Source: Akanthomyces muscarius (Eukaryota; Ascomycota; Sordariomycetes; Hypocreales; Cordycipitaceae). From it: 64,000 nt of DNA. The translations under genes were made by a program, and so were the position numbers. The stretch spans positions 3,100,001 to 3,164,000 of the forward strand of contig NC_079245.1 in NCBI RefSeq assembly GCF_028009165.1, read 5' to 3'. Each line of letters starts with the position of its first letter. The first letter of the stretch is position 1. This document shows positions 35,001 to 46,414 of this stretch, piece by piece. Under the pieces are notes generated by a model. That model saw only the letters and a program-made list of their open reading frames with translations. It did no database searches and had not been told where the DNA came from.

Positions 35001-37087
35001 ATGGTAATGACGAAATATGGCCTGGAGGGCAAGCTCCATGAGGAGCATCGATTGATCAAGGATGGCGTATTGAGAGAAGACAATCCTCTCGATCAGAGCA
35101 ATGAGTTTAAAGAATTTCTTCTCGCTTGCCGTCATGGCGACCTCCGGAAATGCCAAGAGCTCATTAATGAGGGTGTCAACATCAACGGTAAAGATAAATT
35201 CGATTATACGCCTTTGATCATTGTGAGTTTTCCATTGCCTTGCAGTTGAAAAAATCTCAAGTCTCATCTCGCAACAGGCCAGCCTGTGTGGCCATTATGA
35301 ACTGGTCCAATTGCTGCTAGAAGCTGGTATGTCCTCTCACAAGCCCTCCTTAGACACTGGCTTACCCTTGAGTAGGAGCCCTCGCAGAAAGAAACACCTT
35401 TCAAGGAGAACGTTGTATATATAACGCCTTGAACGACCGCATACGAAACTTGCTTCTCCAATATGACTTTTCCAAGTCGTCTGATCCTTTTGTATATTGG
35501 TCCTCGCATATTACGGCCCTGATGGACATGCAGTCACCCAACACCTCCGACATCACTCTGACCTCTGACAACCGCTCGTTTGAGCTGCACAAGTTTCTGC
35601 TCTCTGCACGGTCACCATATTTTCACAAAAAGTTTGAGGCTCAGCCAGAAACCGAGACGTGGAAGCTCGCGACCGCGATTCCAGATGAGTCATTCGAGGT
35701 TGTCCTTCGATATATTTACCTAGGCGATGTGCCGAAGGACCTCTCCTCATCCAGACAGGGCGTGTCTGACGAGGCCATCCTGACAGGCATTGACAAGATT
35801 AGCAAGCAGCTGGAGATTGACCACCTGTGGGAGGCCATCCTCGAGGGCAACGACCGTCGCCTCGCGCGCCAGCGCTACCAGGACGAAGTCGGCCGCGCTC
35901 TGCAGCAGGTGGGCGACTTCTTCCAGACCAGCATCATCGGCCACAAGATGGTCGTCGACACGGACCGCGTCGACGAGGTCACCTGGAAACACGGCAACTC
36001 CATCTTTGCCGACATTCTGCTGCGCGCTGACGAACCCGAAGACGAGGAAGAAGACGAGGCGCCCTCAACGCCTTCCACCCCAAGCACGCCCAGCATCCCC
36101 ATCGGTCCCGCCGGTCTCGCCGCGTCGACGGCAGGACGCCGCCGCCGCGCCCGCAAGTCGGTGCTCTACCCCGTGCACAAGGCCATGCTTATCCGCAGCG
36201 ACTACTTCCTGCGCATGTTCTCCGGCGACTTCCTCGAGGCGCGCCACGGCGAGCGGCTGCGCGTCGTGACGGTCGACTGCAGCCCGCCCGTGCTCGAGCT
36301 CGTCCTCGCGTTCCTGTACACGGAGACGGCCGCGTGCCCGCTCGAGCACGCGCTCGAGCTGCTCTACGCCGCCGACATGCTCTTCCTCGACACCCTCAAG
36401 GCCAAGGCGGCCGTCGCCATCAGCACCCTCGGCAGCGGCCGCAGCAATGCCCTCGTCGACCGCACCCACGACGGTGTCGGCAAGTCTTCCCCTGTGACCA
36501 AGCAGCAGCAACAGCGCAACGGACCGTCGCCACCATCATCTTCTTCTCTCGGCCCGGATACACCCGCTGAAGACGTCGAGCCCATCAACATCTACGACGT
36601 CATCCACGCCGCGTGGGACCTGCGCGTGCAGCGCCTCGAGGAGTTTGCGGCGCGCTACCTCGCCCACCGCCTCGAGGACTACGTCGACGACCCCGAGTTC
36701 CAGGAGCTCATCCGCGAGAGCGCCGAGCGTCTGCAGAAGCGCGAGGCCACCGACTCGATCGAGCTGCTCGACGACATCCGCTACTACCTCTCGGAGCGCT
36801 TCCGCCTGCGCTTCGAGGATGCCGGCCTCGAAGACATACTCGAAGACGACGGGGAGATTTCGGCCGAGGCCGCCGCGGCCATGATTGACGGGAGCGCTGC
36901 TGCTCCCAACGGCGACACTGCTGCTGCTGCCGATTCGAGTGGTGGTGCGGCGGCTGCGAACGGGGTGGGGGTGCGCACGCTGGACGGAGAGGCGGCCGAG
37001 GACGAGTTCGTGTCCGACGCCATCAACTACCAGGTCCTGCTGGGCAAGATTGACAGCATGCTGGACCGGCTGCAACTAGATGCCTAA
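35001..37087 (+). CDS. Ankyrin-repeat/double BTB-POZ protein (ABTB1/btb3-like)
   Basis: Predicted 660 aa from exons 35001-35222, 35278-35326 and 35376-37087; introns are 55 bp (gtgagt/acag) and 49 bp (gtatgt/gtag). The N terminus carries ankyrin repeats: FLLACRHGDLRKCQELINEG, then TPLIIASLCGHYELVQLLLE formed only after splicing. A first BTB domain follows (SDITLTSDNRSFELHKFLLS, SPYFHKKFE), and a second one after an acidic/Thr-Pro linker (PVHKAMLIRSDYFLRMFSG, VVTVDCSPPVLELVLAFLYT). Such proteins serve as substrate adaptors of cullin-3 ubiquitin ligases, as S. pombe Btb3 does. The C terminus has Gln- and Ala-rich low complexity. ATG 35001 is the first in-frame ATG; 35007 is an alternative. Targets unknown. 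Confidence 0.87.
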
Positions 37088-37399
37088 ACGATAAAAGAAG
37101 GAATTGAAAAAAAGAAAAAAGATCGAAAACACACATATATATATAGTGTTATATTTGCATCGATATGCATTCATCATTATTCATACTGCATTATTCCTAC
37201 ACTAGATATGAGAGGTCAAATTGGAGACTCTGGGCATAGAAACACTTTACATTACGAAACGACGGCAAATACAATCAAGTTTTATATAATTCAAGTCAAT
37301 AATTTGGTATATTTCCACAATGGCGGCGCAGAGCTAGAAATGCGAGACGAGAACAAGTGAGTCATGCTACGGGTTAGTTGCTAATGTTCCTTCTTCGCT
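37088..37399. other. Intergenic, convergent 3' ends
   Basis: 312 bp, strongly AT-rich, between the ankyrin/BTB gene and choline kinase. It includes an (AT)n tract at about 37135-37146. Probable 3' UTRs; nothing else seen. Confidence 0.6.
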
Positions 37400-39881
37400 C
37401 TAAACGTCAATCATCTTGATGTGCTTGCGCAGAGTCTCCGGCAGCTCCTCCAATGTGACGATGCCATGCTTGACACAGTCACCCCAGAAGAAGAATGCAC
37501 GGCTCTGCGTGTAGCTCAGATAGTCAAATTCGTCAATGCCCATCTCGGCCTCGGCCGCATCGGCCACTTCCTGGGCTACGGGGGTGTTGGTTTCGTCGAG
37601 ACCGGGAATCTTGGCCTGAACAACACCCCAGGCCACCCACATGGCGCTGTTGGCAGTGCGCCAGAGGCGTGTCGACTCCATTAGCTCGCGGACCTGAGCG
37701 TCGCTCTGCTCTTCGCGGGCACGCTCGGCGGCAGTCCAGCCGCCGGCCGGGGCGCGGGCATCGAGCATGAATTCGACAATGGAGCTGCTCGACGCGGTCG
37801 GCAGCAGCGAGGGCGTGCCGCTGCCCGACGCGGATCCGCTGTTGGCGGCTGTGTTGGCGGCCGTGTTAGCAGCGGCGTCCTGGGGCTGCATGCGCGGAGT
37901 GCCGAGGGCGGGAAACTGCGGGCGGTGGTCGACGTAGGCCTTGATGAAGCGGTGCTGCTCCTCGGGTGTCGGGTAGCGCTCCTCGTTGCAGGCGTACGAG
38001 GTGACGGGGTCGTGGTAGTTGTAGGTCCATTCGGTAAAGTGGTTGGCAAACTCGAGGCCGCGCGTGTTGGCGGCGGCATACTCAAAGTCAATGACAATCA
38101 GCTGCTTGTGCTTGTTGGCAGCCTGGAGAAGAGGCGACTTTTCGTCGTCGGGACGGATACGCAGAATGTTGCCGTATTGTGTCTATGGGTGTTAGTCAAT
38201 CAGACTGGGCGGAGGGGCTTTTGCGAAACTCACATCGGCGTGGGCAAAGACGAGGCTCTCGCGAATCGCTTTCTGGTTCTTGTAGGAGCTGTCGAGGTGG
38301 GCCCGGAACTTGACGACAGCGTCCCGGAATTGTGGCCAGGGTGCTCCGCAGACATAGCCGTTGGCCTTCCAGGCATGTACCACAGAGGTAGCACGAGGCC
38401 CCTCAGGCATGTTGTGCAGATCCTTGTCAAGGAACTGTACAATGCGGCCAACGTTGTCAAGCCATTGGTCCCAGTTCTTCCAGACACCAGGACCAGCGTC
38501 TCGTTCCGATGGGAGCAGATCAATACCGTCATGCAGCTCGCGCATTCGCTTGGCAATCTGCTTCATGGTATCAGGCTCGCGCAAGTCCATTGGCCGCAGT
38601 GTGATGGCGTTGAAGTACTGCTCGAAGCGACCATTCTTAAAGGTGCCTAGCAGCCGGGGGCCAATCTTCTTTCTGGCCAACCGCTGCAGAACCTTGAGCT
38701 CATTTTCACGGTCAATCAGGTGCTCAACCTGAGGGCCATAGATGCGGAGGAGAATCTTGGGCGGCATCTTCTTGCCCTCGATCTCGGGGATGTCGGCTGG
38801 TGGGGTGACGACATAGACGGCGTTGGTGAGGGCGCCACTGAGACGCTCAACCCAGATCCTGTGGCCGTCCCCCAGAGGAACACGACGCCATCCCTTTAGT
38901 CTCAGGGTGTGGGCGATGCGAATAATCTCATTCTTGAACACCAGCCAGACTTCCTTTTCCTTGGCGACACGGACGGCCGTGGCCTCGGGCTCTTCGTTGC
39001 TGAGGGCAGTGCCAGAGTAGACGAGGGTCTTGGAGTTGTCGAGCCAGGCGTCGCAGCTGGGGACGACCACATCGGTCTCGCCGTATTCCGTGTCAGACGA
39101 GGCAGCGCGCAGCGAGCCCCGGCGCTTCAGCTTGTTCTTGGGCGGGCGAGGGCTAAAGTGAGGGACGGCCGAAAGCCCCATGGAAGACATGGAGTCCTCA
39201 ATGATGCGCTGGAGGCGGTCAAGAGAGACGTCGCTGCCTTGTGAGTCAACCGAGTCGGACCGCTCACGCTGGGTCTGGGGTGGCGGCGCGGCGGGGTCGA
39301 CGTCGTCGGCGTCAGGGCCGCGACTCTTGCGCCTGCTGTCGGGCGGGGAGTTGGAGGACCGGCGCGGGTGGTGATGAAGGTGGGTGCGCTTCTTGCGGCT
39401 CGAAGCCTTGTGACGCTCGTGGTCGAGCCAGTCGCTGACCTGAGCGAGCAGCTTCTCGCTATAGTACTGGCGGTTGTCCTGGCGGGCGGAGCGCGACGGC
39501 TGGGACGATGGGTCGTCCTGCGGACGCAGCGAGGGCGAGATTTCGCTGATGGAGGAGCGCGACGACGAAACGGGCTTGCCGCTCATGCGCTTGCTGGTGG
39601 AGCCGACTCGATAGAGCTTGGAGGCCTGGTTGGGGTCGGCGTCGTCGACGTAGTATTCCTCGACGGGCTCGGCGATCTGGACAGCTGTTGTTGGGGCGGG
39701 AGGGTCAGCAAGGAGCACCCTCTGGGGAACTGCGCGGCCAATGGCAGCACAAAGAATGACAGGACATGCACGTACCTTTGAGTGAACCACTGACCGGGGG
39801 CGTTCTGTCGCCTTCATCTTCCGTCTTGAGAGCAGAGCGGAGGGGGGCAGGCCCATAGGCGGGAAACTGTTCCGTCGACAT
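37400..39881 (-). CDS. CKI1: Choline kinase
   Basis: Predicted 779 aa from exons 39881-39776, 39684-38234 and 38182-37400; introns are 91 bp (gtacgt/acag) and 51 bp (gtgagt/atag). It phosphorylates choline with ATP, the first step of the CDP-choline (Kennedy) route to phosphatidylcholine, in the cytosol. The kinase part begins near LTNAVYVVTPP. The Brenner phosphotransferase motif HxDxxxxN is H517, D519, N524, and the second intron falls inside it. The choline kinase motif reads VIDFEYAAANTRGLEFANHF. The first 280 residues are Ser/Arg/Pro-rich and disordered, longer than in yeast (582 aa) but common in filamentous fungi. A low-complexity insert with repeated Ala-Ala-Asn-Thr lies near residue 620. 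Ethanolamine kinase activity cannot be excluded. Confidence 0.92.
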
Positions 39882-41428
39882 GGTTGGGGGAGACGAGGGC
39901 AATCACAAGCCAAGCTGTGACGACGCCGAGACAGTAGGGGAAGTACGAGCGGCCGGTGTTGCTGGACGACAAGAGTAGAACGGGGAAAGAGGGCTACGCC
40001 GAGAGAATCTAGCCAGGGTAGTCTACTCACACCAGCTTGGAGAGACAAGAAGCAGATTTGGCAGAAGAGGACGCACGCGACAGGAAACCGAGTGTGTGGG
40101 CGGGCGTTGGTAAAGTAGCAGTCGGGGGGGGTAAAGTCAGGGTATGTCGTGGGCTTGTCGTGGGATAGTCTAGGCTTGGTGGGGAGGTGTGCAGGGAGGT
40201 GTGCAGGGGGCCGAACTTGATGGTCAGACTAACGTTAGCTTGCGACTGTTGGCGGACAGAAGTGTGCGCCAGGACGAGAGCAGCATAGCTCCAGCAAGTT
40301 ATTTCGCCAGACCAGGCACGCGGGCGGGCGTTGAGGATCCAAATCAGGGCCCCTTTGCATCTTGAATGGTAAATACCAGTAGTTACTAGGCCAATCATTG
40401 CATCTTCCTTCGCCTCGACGGCTGCGCCGTTGAGTATCGCCCACTGTCGCAACCTGCGCCTTGCGTTTTACGCGCCTGGCTCGGCCGGCAAAGGTGTGAT
40501 TGATTATCCTTTCCTTCTCTTCTCCCACACCATTACAAGGCATGCCATGAGGACAGTCACAAGGACATCCTGGTCGAGCTGGCACTAACAAACAGGGCGC
40601 CGACATGCACAAGGCTCAGCCCACGCCCAATTCCACAGGCGCCACGGCGCTGCAAACCCGCTGCTAGCCAACCCCGTTGCAGGCATTTCTGCGCCGCCAA
40701 AACGCCTGTAAGCCGAAGAGCCGTCTCAGCCTGGCAGCCCTGGCAAGCCTGCCTGCCACTGCCTATCCGTCTCATCTTTGGCCGCCACGGCGCTCATCTT
40801 TTGCATCATCAGCCCACCCATACACGGCGCCAACACCAGAGGCAATCTCCCACTGGGACGAATTGAGCTGCAGCAAACATTTATTTCGTACAACCAACTA
40901 GGATCTGTGCATTTTCTTCCCTTTTTCTCCTCCTTCCAGAGGACTTCCATCCCATTCCCTTTTAGGCATGACCATGCGTTGCCAAGCTCCATGCTCATCC
41001 ATCCTGCACCGACATCTGCATCCTCGCGTGCCACCGCAGCAGCTAGTCTCCATCAGGCCACCGACTGTCCGTACTTGGCCACCGGCATGTCGTCCATCCC
41101 GACGGTCCAGGATGATATGATGTAACGAGTTTCGCCTTCCATGAAAGGTTTTACTTGCCTCTTTACGGGGATTTTTTCAAAAAAAAACGAAACTCCGCCT
41201 TGTTGGCGACGTTGTCTCGGGAGCTTGTTGCCTGACAAGTGTACAGTACATGCGCACACACAGAAAACACGACTGTTTTCAAGTACACACGCGCTTTCAA
41301 ACTCTACCGTAGATCTCTCTGCCTAGCCTCGAGTCATCCCGGCCTTGCAACCAGATTAACTTTCCACCGCAAAATTACGACAGCCGTATACAAAAAGAAT
41401 ATACGGCCAAAAAAAAAACATGATCAAT
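39882..41428. other. Intergenic region with choline kinase promoter
   Basis: 1.5 kb without a supported gene. The left part should be the choline kinase 5' leader and promoter. ORFs such as plus 40778-41125 begin with TTG and show no domain. The A run at 41409-41418 reads as a T run on the minus strand and probably ends transcription of the tRNA next to it. Confidence 0.5.
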
Positions 41429-41499
41429 AGCAACACCTGGTCTCGATCCAGGGACCTACGGGTTATGAGCCCGTCGCTCTTCCACTGAGCTATGTTGCT
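41429..41499 (-). tRNA. tRNA-Met (anticodon CAT), no intron
   Basis: 71 nt on the minus strand. Acceptor stem AGCAACA pairs with TGTTGCT in all seven positions. D arm GCTC/GAGC, anticodon stem ACGGG/CCCGT with loop CTCATAA (anticodon CAT), T arm CCTGG/CCAGG with loop ATCGAGA. A minus-strand run of T starts about 11 bases downstream (plus A run 41409-41418) and suits a polymerase III stop. The loop and stems look like the elongator type, but elongator versus initiator is not proven. Confidence 0.93.
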
Positions 41500-41663
41500 T
41501 ATTGGTTTTCAGTTGTTGGTGCACGACACAATGCCACGTATAAACCCTCAATTCCCGACCAACGTGACTCACACTGTGACTCCTGCAGAGACCACGCACC
41601 ACAATACCATCTATATTACTTGTTGCCATCTGTCTAGAATATATGCAGTTTATTTCCACTCCT

Positions 41664-43189
41664 TCACTTGGACAGCAACCACTCCCTCGACACATCCGCA
41701 CCCTCATTCTGCAACGCCCACACAACCGCGTCCACCACATCGTCCACAATCACTGTCGGCTTGTACCTTGGCTCTGGCTCAGCCCTCGTCGGCTGAAAGA
41801 CACCCGTGCGCACCAGGATCGACTCCCACTTTGTGCCGTCCTCGGGCGCAAACTCGTTGGCCCCGCGAATGTCGCTCTCCGGGTTGTCCCCCACCATGTA
41901 CACCCTGCGCAGCGGCCTCCTCTTCTGCCGCCTGCCCGCCCTCTGCGCCTCGGGCACGTCCGCGTCGTAGTGCAGCAGCCGTTCGTGCGCGTACGCGTAC
42001 GTGTGCCGCGACGGCTTCCCCAGCGCGTGGTACCGCAGCGGCGCCGCGCCCTCCGTCACCGCCGCCCACACGCCCTCGAGCGCGTGCAGGAACGCGCCCG
42101 TGCCGAAGCGGTTCACGGGGTACTCGGTCTTCCACACGAGGTCTAGGTTCGAGATCCACAGCGCCGGCTGCCCGTCCTGCTGCCACCCGTGGTCGGCGAG
42201 CGAGCGGTCGCCGTTCAGGGTCGAGATGGTGCCGAGGTAGCCCCGGTGCGAAACGAGCAGGTCGTGGATGACCTGGATGTCGAGCGACCAGTCGCGCGGG
42301 TCGTTCCACACCAGGATCTGGTCAATCTGGAGGGCGTCAGACGGAATGTCGCGGCTGTAGGGGTCAGTGATGGCAGCGGCGCTCTTGCCGTCGGGCAGCG
42401 GTGAGAACTCCTTGTGCAGGCTGTCGCGGAGGTGGGCAAAGGGGTAAATGTGCCCGTTTGCGGCGAGCAAATCCGCCGGTGTCACGACTCGCTTGAATCC
42501 GTATCTGAAGCACAAAGTTAGCACGGTGCCTCTGGCAGTCCCATATCAGGGTCTCGAAACGCACTCTCGGGCAAGCTGCCTTGCCCTTTCAGGCTGCGAT
42601 GCCGTCACGAGCACAGTTCCCTTCTCCTTGATGTCTTGGTCCCAGCTTCGCATGGGCGTATGTGACTGTATAACTCTGTCCTTGAGCACAACCTCTGGAT
42701 TCTCGAGGCCCAGCCGCTTCGCCAGCGACGCCACCTTGGCATTCTCATGCGCGCCGCCGCCATTCGTCAGAAACACGTAGCGCAGCCCTTGCCGTCTGAT
42801 TTTCTGCAGCATCTCTCTCGCTCCCGGGATGCCTTCCTGTCCCTTGTAAAGCACGCCATCAATGCTGCAGCGGTAACATGATTAGTCTCGCTGTCATCGT
42901 TTGTCAACGGCCCAGGCAAGCGTGGAACGTACTCAAAGGCAAATGCAATATCAGCAAAGGCAGGATTAAGCTCCGGCTCGGCTCCATTCACAGCGGTCGT
43001 GGAGTCGTCTTCTCTGGATGAGACCCTCTCGCGGAACCTGCGCGGCGTGCTGCCAAAAGCTCGGTGCCGTGCCGCTTTGGGGAGGGTGCTTGCGACTGGC
43101 GCAGCGGCGCGGCTTCGGAGGGCGCCGGCCCTGGCGAGCGACCGGCAACACGGCGCCAGACGCGCGCCGAGCACCTGACCGTGGACCAT
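41664..43189 (-). CDS. HAD-superfamily hydrolase, HDHD5/CECR5-like, probably mitochondrial
   Basis: Predicted 465 aa from exons 43189-42933, 42864-42565 and 42504-41664; introns are 68 bp (gtacgt/gcag) and 60 bp (gtgcgt/tcag). HAD motif I FDIDGVLYKG has nucleophile D86 and acid/base D88, and its sequence is created by the first splice. Motif II is FLTNGGG, and motif IV is MVGDNPESDIRGAN. The layout (NagD-like cap between motifs II and IV) matches human HDHD5/CECR5 and yeast YKR070W, proteins of unknown substrate found in mitochondria. The first 50 residues are rich in Arg, Ala and Ser without acids (RAGALRSRAAAPVAS), a good mitochondrial targeting signal. It probably dephosphorylates a small metabolite; the substrate is unknown. 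Confidence 0.87.
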
Positions 43190-43706
43190 TTCTTAATGAG
43201 CCTTCCCTGCGGCTTCTGATCGCTCTTCCACGTCTCCTTGATATCGTCGGCAGCGAAAAGGTGCGCGTGAGTTGTGGGTTGCAGATTGGTGAGACATGGA
43301 CCGGTCCGTAGCTTGAGAGTGCCCTGTACAGATAAAGTGGCTTCCAGCTCCACCAACCGGGAGCCACGGCCGGCCTCGTGTCGCGGTCCGGGGCTGCGAC
43401 AATGCGATGGAAAGGGGCATTCTTTTCGGGGCTGTTATTTAAGGTTTGGCTATGCTTGCGACATGTTGAATATATTTCTACAGAAAAGGCCACATTCACA
43501 CCTTTACCTGGGTGCTGCTACCGCGTTGCCACACTCTCAAGTTCATATACACGTCATACACGGCAGCGCGTCGAAAGATCGAGATAAATTTTGATTTTGT
43601 GGAGTTGACTGCTATTACAATTCGTCTCTTTTACAAGTTTGACCTAGAAGCTACAGTAGTATACAAGTTCGTCCACAACACCCGGACGCTACATTTTCTT
43701 CCCGCT
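43190..43706. other. Intergenic between HDHD5-like promoter and SCO1 3' end
   Basis: 517 bp. Both neighbours are on the minus strand, so this holds the promoter of the HDHD5-like gene and the 3' UTR of SCO1. No supported ORF. Confidence 0.5.
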
Positions 43707-44701
43707 TTACCTCTTGGCCCAGTCCTTCATGTGGTCCAGGATCAGCTTGGCGCCCTCGTCGGGCGAGTGTTGGCGGCCGAGGGCCTCGACAAAGTCGCCG
43801 TCGGGGTCCATGAGGTAAAAGTAGATGCTGTGGTCGACGAGGTAGTCCTGGCCGGGCTTGACGTTTTGCGGCGTGCTAAAGTAGACGCGGTACTTTTTGC
43901 ACGTGTCCTTGATCTGGTCGTAGGTGCCCGTCAGGCCGATGAAGTCGGGGTGGAACTCGGCCAGGTAGCCCTTGAGGGCCGCGGGGTCGTCGCGCTCAGG
44001 GTCGCAGGTGATGAAGATGGGCAGCAGACTGCCGGCGGGCGCCTTCTCCTTGACAATGTCGAGCATGCGCGCCATCTTGTCGAGCTCTTCGGGGCAAATG
44101 TCGGGGCAGCGGGTGAAGCCAAAGTAGACCTGGAGCGTGGAAGGCATCAGTGGATATTTCTTTTCTAATTCATATGCCGAATCTGCATCGCTTACCAATG
44201 CGTATTTGCCCTTCATCATCTCGCTGGTAAAGGGCTTGCCATCGTGGTCAATCAGCTCAAAGGGGCCTCCGACCAGCGGTCGGCCGACACCCTTGTTTGC
44301 CTCGGCGATTCTCTTGCGCTGCATGCGCTCCTTTTCGTGCTCAAAGTACCAAACCAGGAGACCGCAAGTGGCGACGAACAAGAGTCCGGATTTCCAAGAA
44401 AAGGGCTATGCATTTGCGACTCGGTCAGCCTTCCAATCACAATTCGGAGTTGTTTTTTTTTTCGTTCCGCCATTCATACCCCAGTTTTATGTCTGCTCTT
44501 GGCCTGCTCGACGGTGTTGTATTTTGTGCGCTTCTGCATGATGGGAAGCCTCGAGCGGACGCTGTTGTTCATGGCGGCGGCGCCGGAGCGGGCGAGCTTG
44601 GTCTGCAGCGCGCTGTTGGAGAAGCAGCGCTGGCATTGCTGCGCGGAGCCCCGGGTGAGCGCGCTGCGCATCGCGGCCATGGATATTCTCGAGTGCGCCA
44701 T
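43707..44701 (-). CDS. SCO1: SCO1 copper chaperone for cytochrome c oxidase assembly
   Basis: Predicted 284 aa from exons 44701-44480, 44405-44196 and 44129-43707; introns are 74 bp (gtatga/atag) and 66 bp (gtaagc/ccag). Inner-membrane mitochondrial protein that delivers copper to the CuA site of COX2. The N terminus (MAHSRISMAAMRSALTRG) is an Arg/Ala/Ser presequence. The first splice joins QAKSRHKTG to PFSWKSGLLFVATCGLLVWYF, the single membrane segment. The thioredoxin-like domain follows: FTRCPDIC with C152 and C156, and the copper-binding His in DYLVDHSIYFY. The second intron is a multiple of three and has no stop, so the unspliced ORF reads through with 22 extra residues between KYAL and VYFGF, inside a conserved strand. 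Divergent from SPP1. Confidence 0.93.
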
Positions 44702-45092
44702 TGTCGTCGTCGTCGTCGGTTTGTCGCGAGCTATGATGACGAAACGGGGATGGCAACGGGAGCTCTTGTGGTGGTGCAGCTAATAAATTTGCTTACTGAT
44801 AGTGATGGCTGCCGGCGCGTTTCCGAACATCTTCCGGCGCCTGCCCTGCTCACTGTGGCGCCACTTTGATACGCTGCAACCACCAGCCGCAGCACTCGGC
44901 GCGCTGCAGCTGCAGTGGTTGAGTGGCCCCGGTGGGCATCCTGTCGCTCACTGAATACTTCATCCAACCAACTCGCTGAAGGCTCCCGAGAATTGAAACG
45001 GAGAGTTCTTCATAATTCTCTCATAAATTATGCTACATACTATCGGTTTCATTAACTTGTAGAGAGCGCCGCGCGGGCTTCGACGGTCCATC
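44702..45092. promoter_or_regulatory. Divergent promoter of SCO1 and SPP1
   Basis: 391 bp between the two start codons, oriented away from each other, so it carries both promoters. No ORF of its own. No specific site can be named. Confidence 0.55.
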
Positions 45093-46414
45093 ATGGATAA
45101 CTTGTATTCGGACGAGTTGCGCTTTGAGCCAGACGTCGCCATCAAGAACGAGTTGGCCACGGCCTCACCGCGCGCCGCCTCCTCTACACCCATTCCATCT
45201 ACAGAGACGGCGGACGCGACACCCTCTTCTGCGCGCGCGTCGCCGCCCAAGAAAAAGGGCACGGCCGCCAGTGTCAAAAAGGCTCCCAAGCGGCCCAAGT
45301 CGACGCTGTCCGGCAGGCCCAAAAAGCAGAAGTCTGGCGGCGGCGCCGACGACGGTTCCGCCGCCGATGACGACTCGGACAACGGGCCCTACTGCCTGTG
45401 CCGCGGGCCCGACGACCACCGCTGGATGATTTGCTGCGAGGGATGCGATGATTGGTTCCATGGCGAGTGTATCAACCTGAGCAAGGAGGTCGGGGAGAAT
45501 CTCATCGAAAAGTTCATCTGTCCGCGCTGCACCACCAAGCAGTTCCGGTCCATCTACAAGAAGAGCTGCAGCATGGGCGCCTGCAAAAAGGCCGCGCGCC
45601 TCGGCCAGTCGCCGCCGAGCTACTTTTGCTCCAATGAGCACGCGCAGGCCTGGTGGGAGCGCCTGGTCGGCAGGCTGCCCAAGACGGGCAGGGGAGGCAG
45701 CAGCTTGACGGACCAGCTCTCCCAAGACGAGTTCATGGCGCTGCTGTCTAGCGGACTGGCGACTGTGGACGAGCATGGAAACTGGACCATGACCGCGTCG
45801 CCCTTTGCCGCCGCCGCCGCCGAGAAGGGGATAACCAATGGTACGTCTTGTTTTCTGCTTCTGCACTTCGATCCGCCATCTAACAATCGCAAACCGCAGA
45901 CGAAAGCAAAGACTCCATCCTCAGCGAAGAGGAGAGGGGCTACGTCGAGCAGGCCGCCACCACGCGGCGGCAGCTCGAGGCCGAGACGCTGCTCTGCCAC
46001 AAGATGCTCAAGCTGATCGAGCTGGCCCAGGAGCGCCGGCGCGCCGCCATCGCCGCGGGCCGCCTCGGCGACGACATGTGCGGCTACGACCAGCGCCTCG
46101 ACACCATCTCGGCGCGCGACGCCTTTGCCGCCTACGCGCGGTCCCCCGAGGGCCAGGCGGCCCTCTCCGCGCACCGCCTCGACGACCCGCTCGGCGACGG
46201 CGACGCCGTCCGCGGCATGTGCGAGCGCAAGCGCTGCAAGACGCACAGCGGCTGGCAAAAGGCCCTCGCGCTCGGCATCCGCCACCAGATCCGCGAGATG
46301 GCCGCCCAGTCCGAGGTCGAGGAGGCCGAGGAGCGCATCGTCCGCGAGGCGGCGGCGGAGCGCTGGCGCAGGAAGCAGTCGGAGAAGAACTGGGTTGAGG
46401 TGATTGACGAATGA
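45093..46414 (+). CDS. SPP1: PHD-finger subunit of the Set1/COMPASS complex (Spp1-like)
   Basis: Predicted 420 aa from exons 45093-45840 and 45900-46414, intron 59 bp (gtacgt/gcag). Spp1 (animal CXXC1) binds H3K4me3 and directs Set1 methyltransferase in the nucleus. A Lys/Ser-rich linker (KKKGTAASVKKAPKRPK) precedes a C4HC3 PHD finger at about residues 107-151: YCLCRGPDDHRWMICCEGCD, DWFHGECIN, ICPRC. A second Cys/His cluster (CSMGACKKAARLG, FCSNEHAQAWW) and the helical C terminus with CERKRCKTHSGWQKAL, the Cys-rich motif of CXXC1-type proteins, support Spp1 rather than another PHD protein. Spliced ends join GITN to DESKDSILSEEE. Confidence 0.87.

Noticed and set aside
35429..37087. Start of the ankyrin/BTB protein at 35429
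   Set aside because: The codon there is TTG. Two upstream exons with clean splice sites supply ankyrin repeats and an ATG at 35001.
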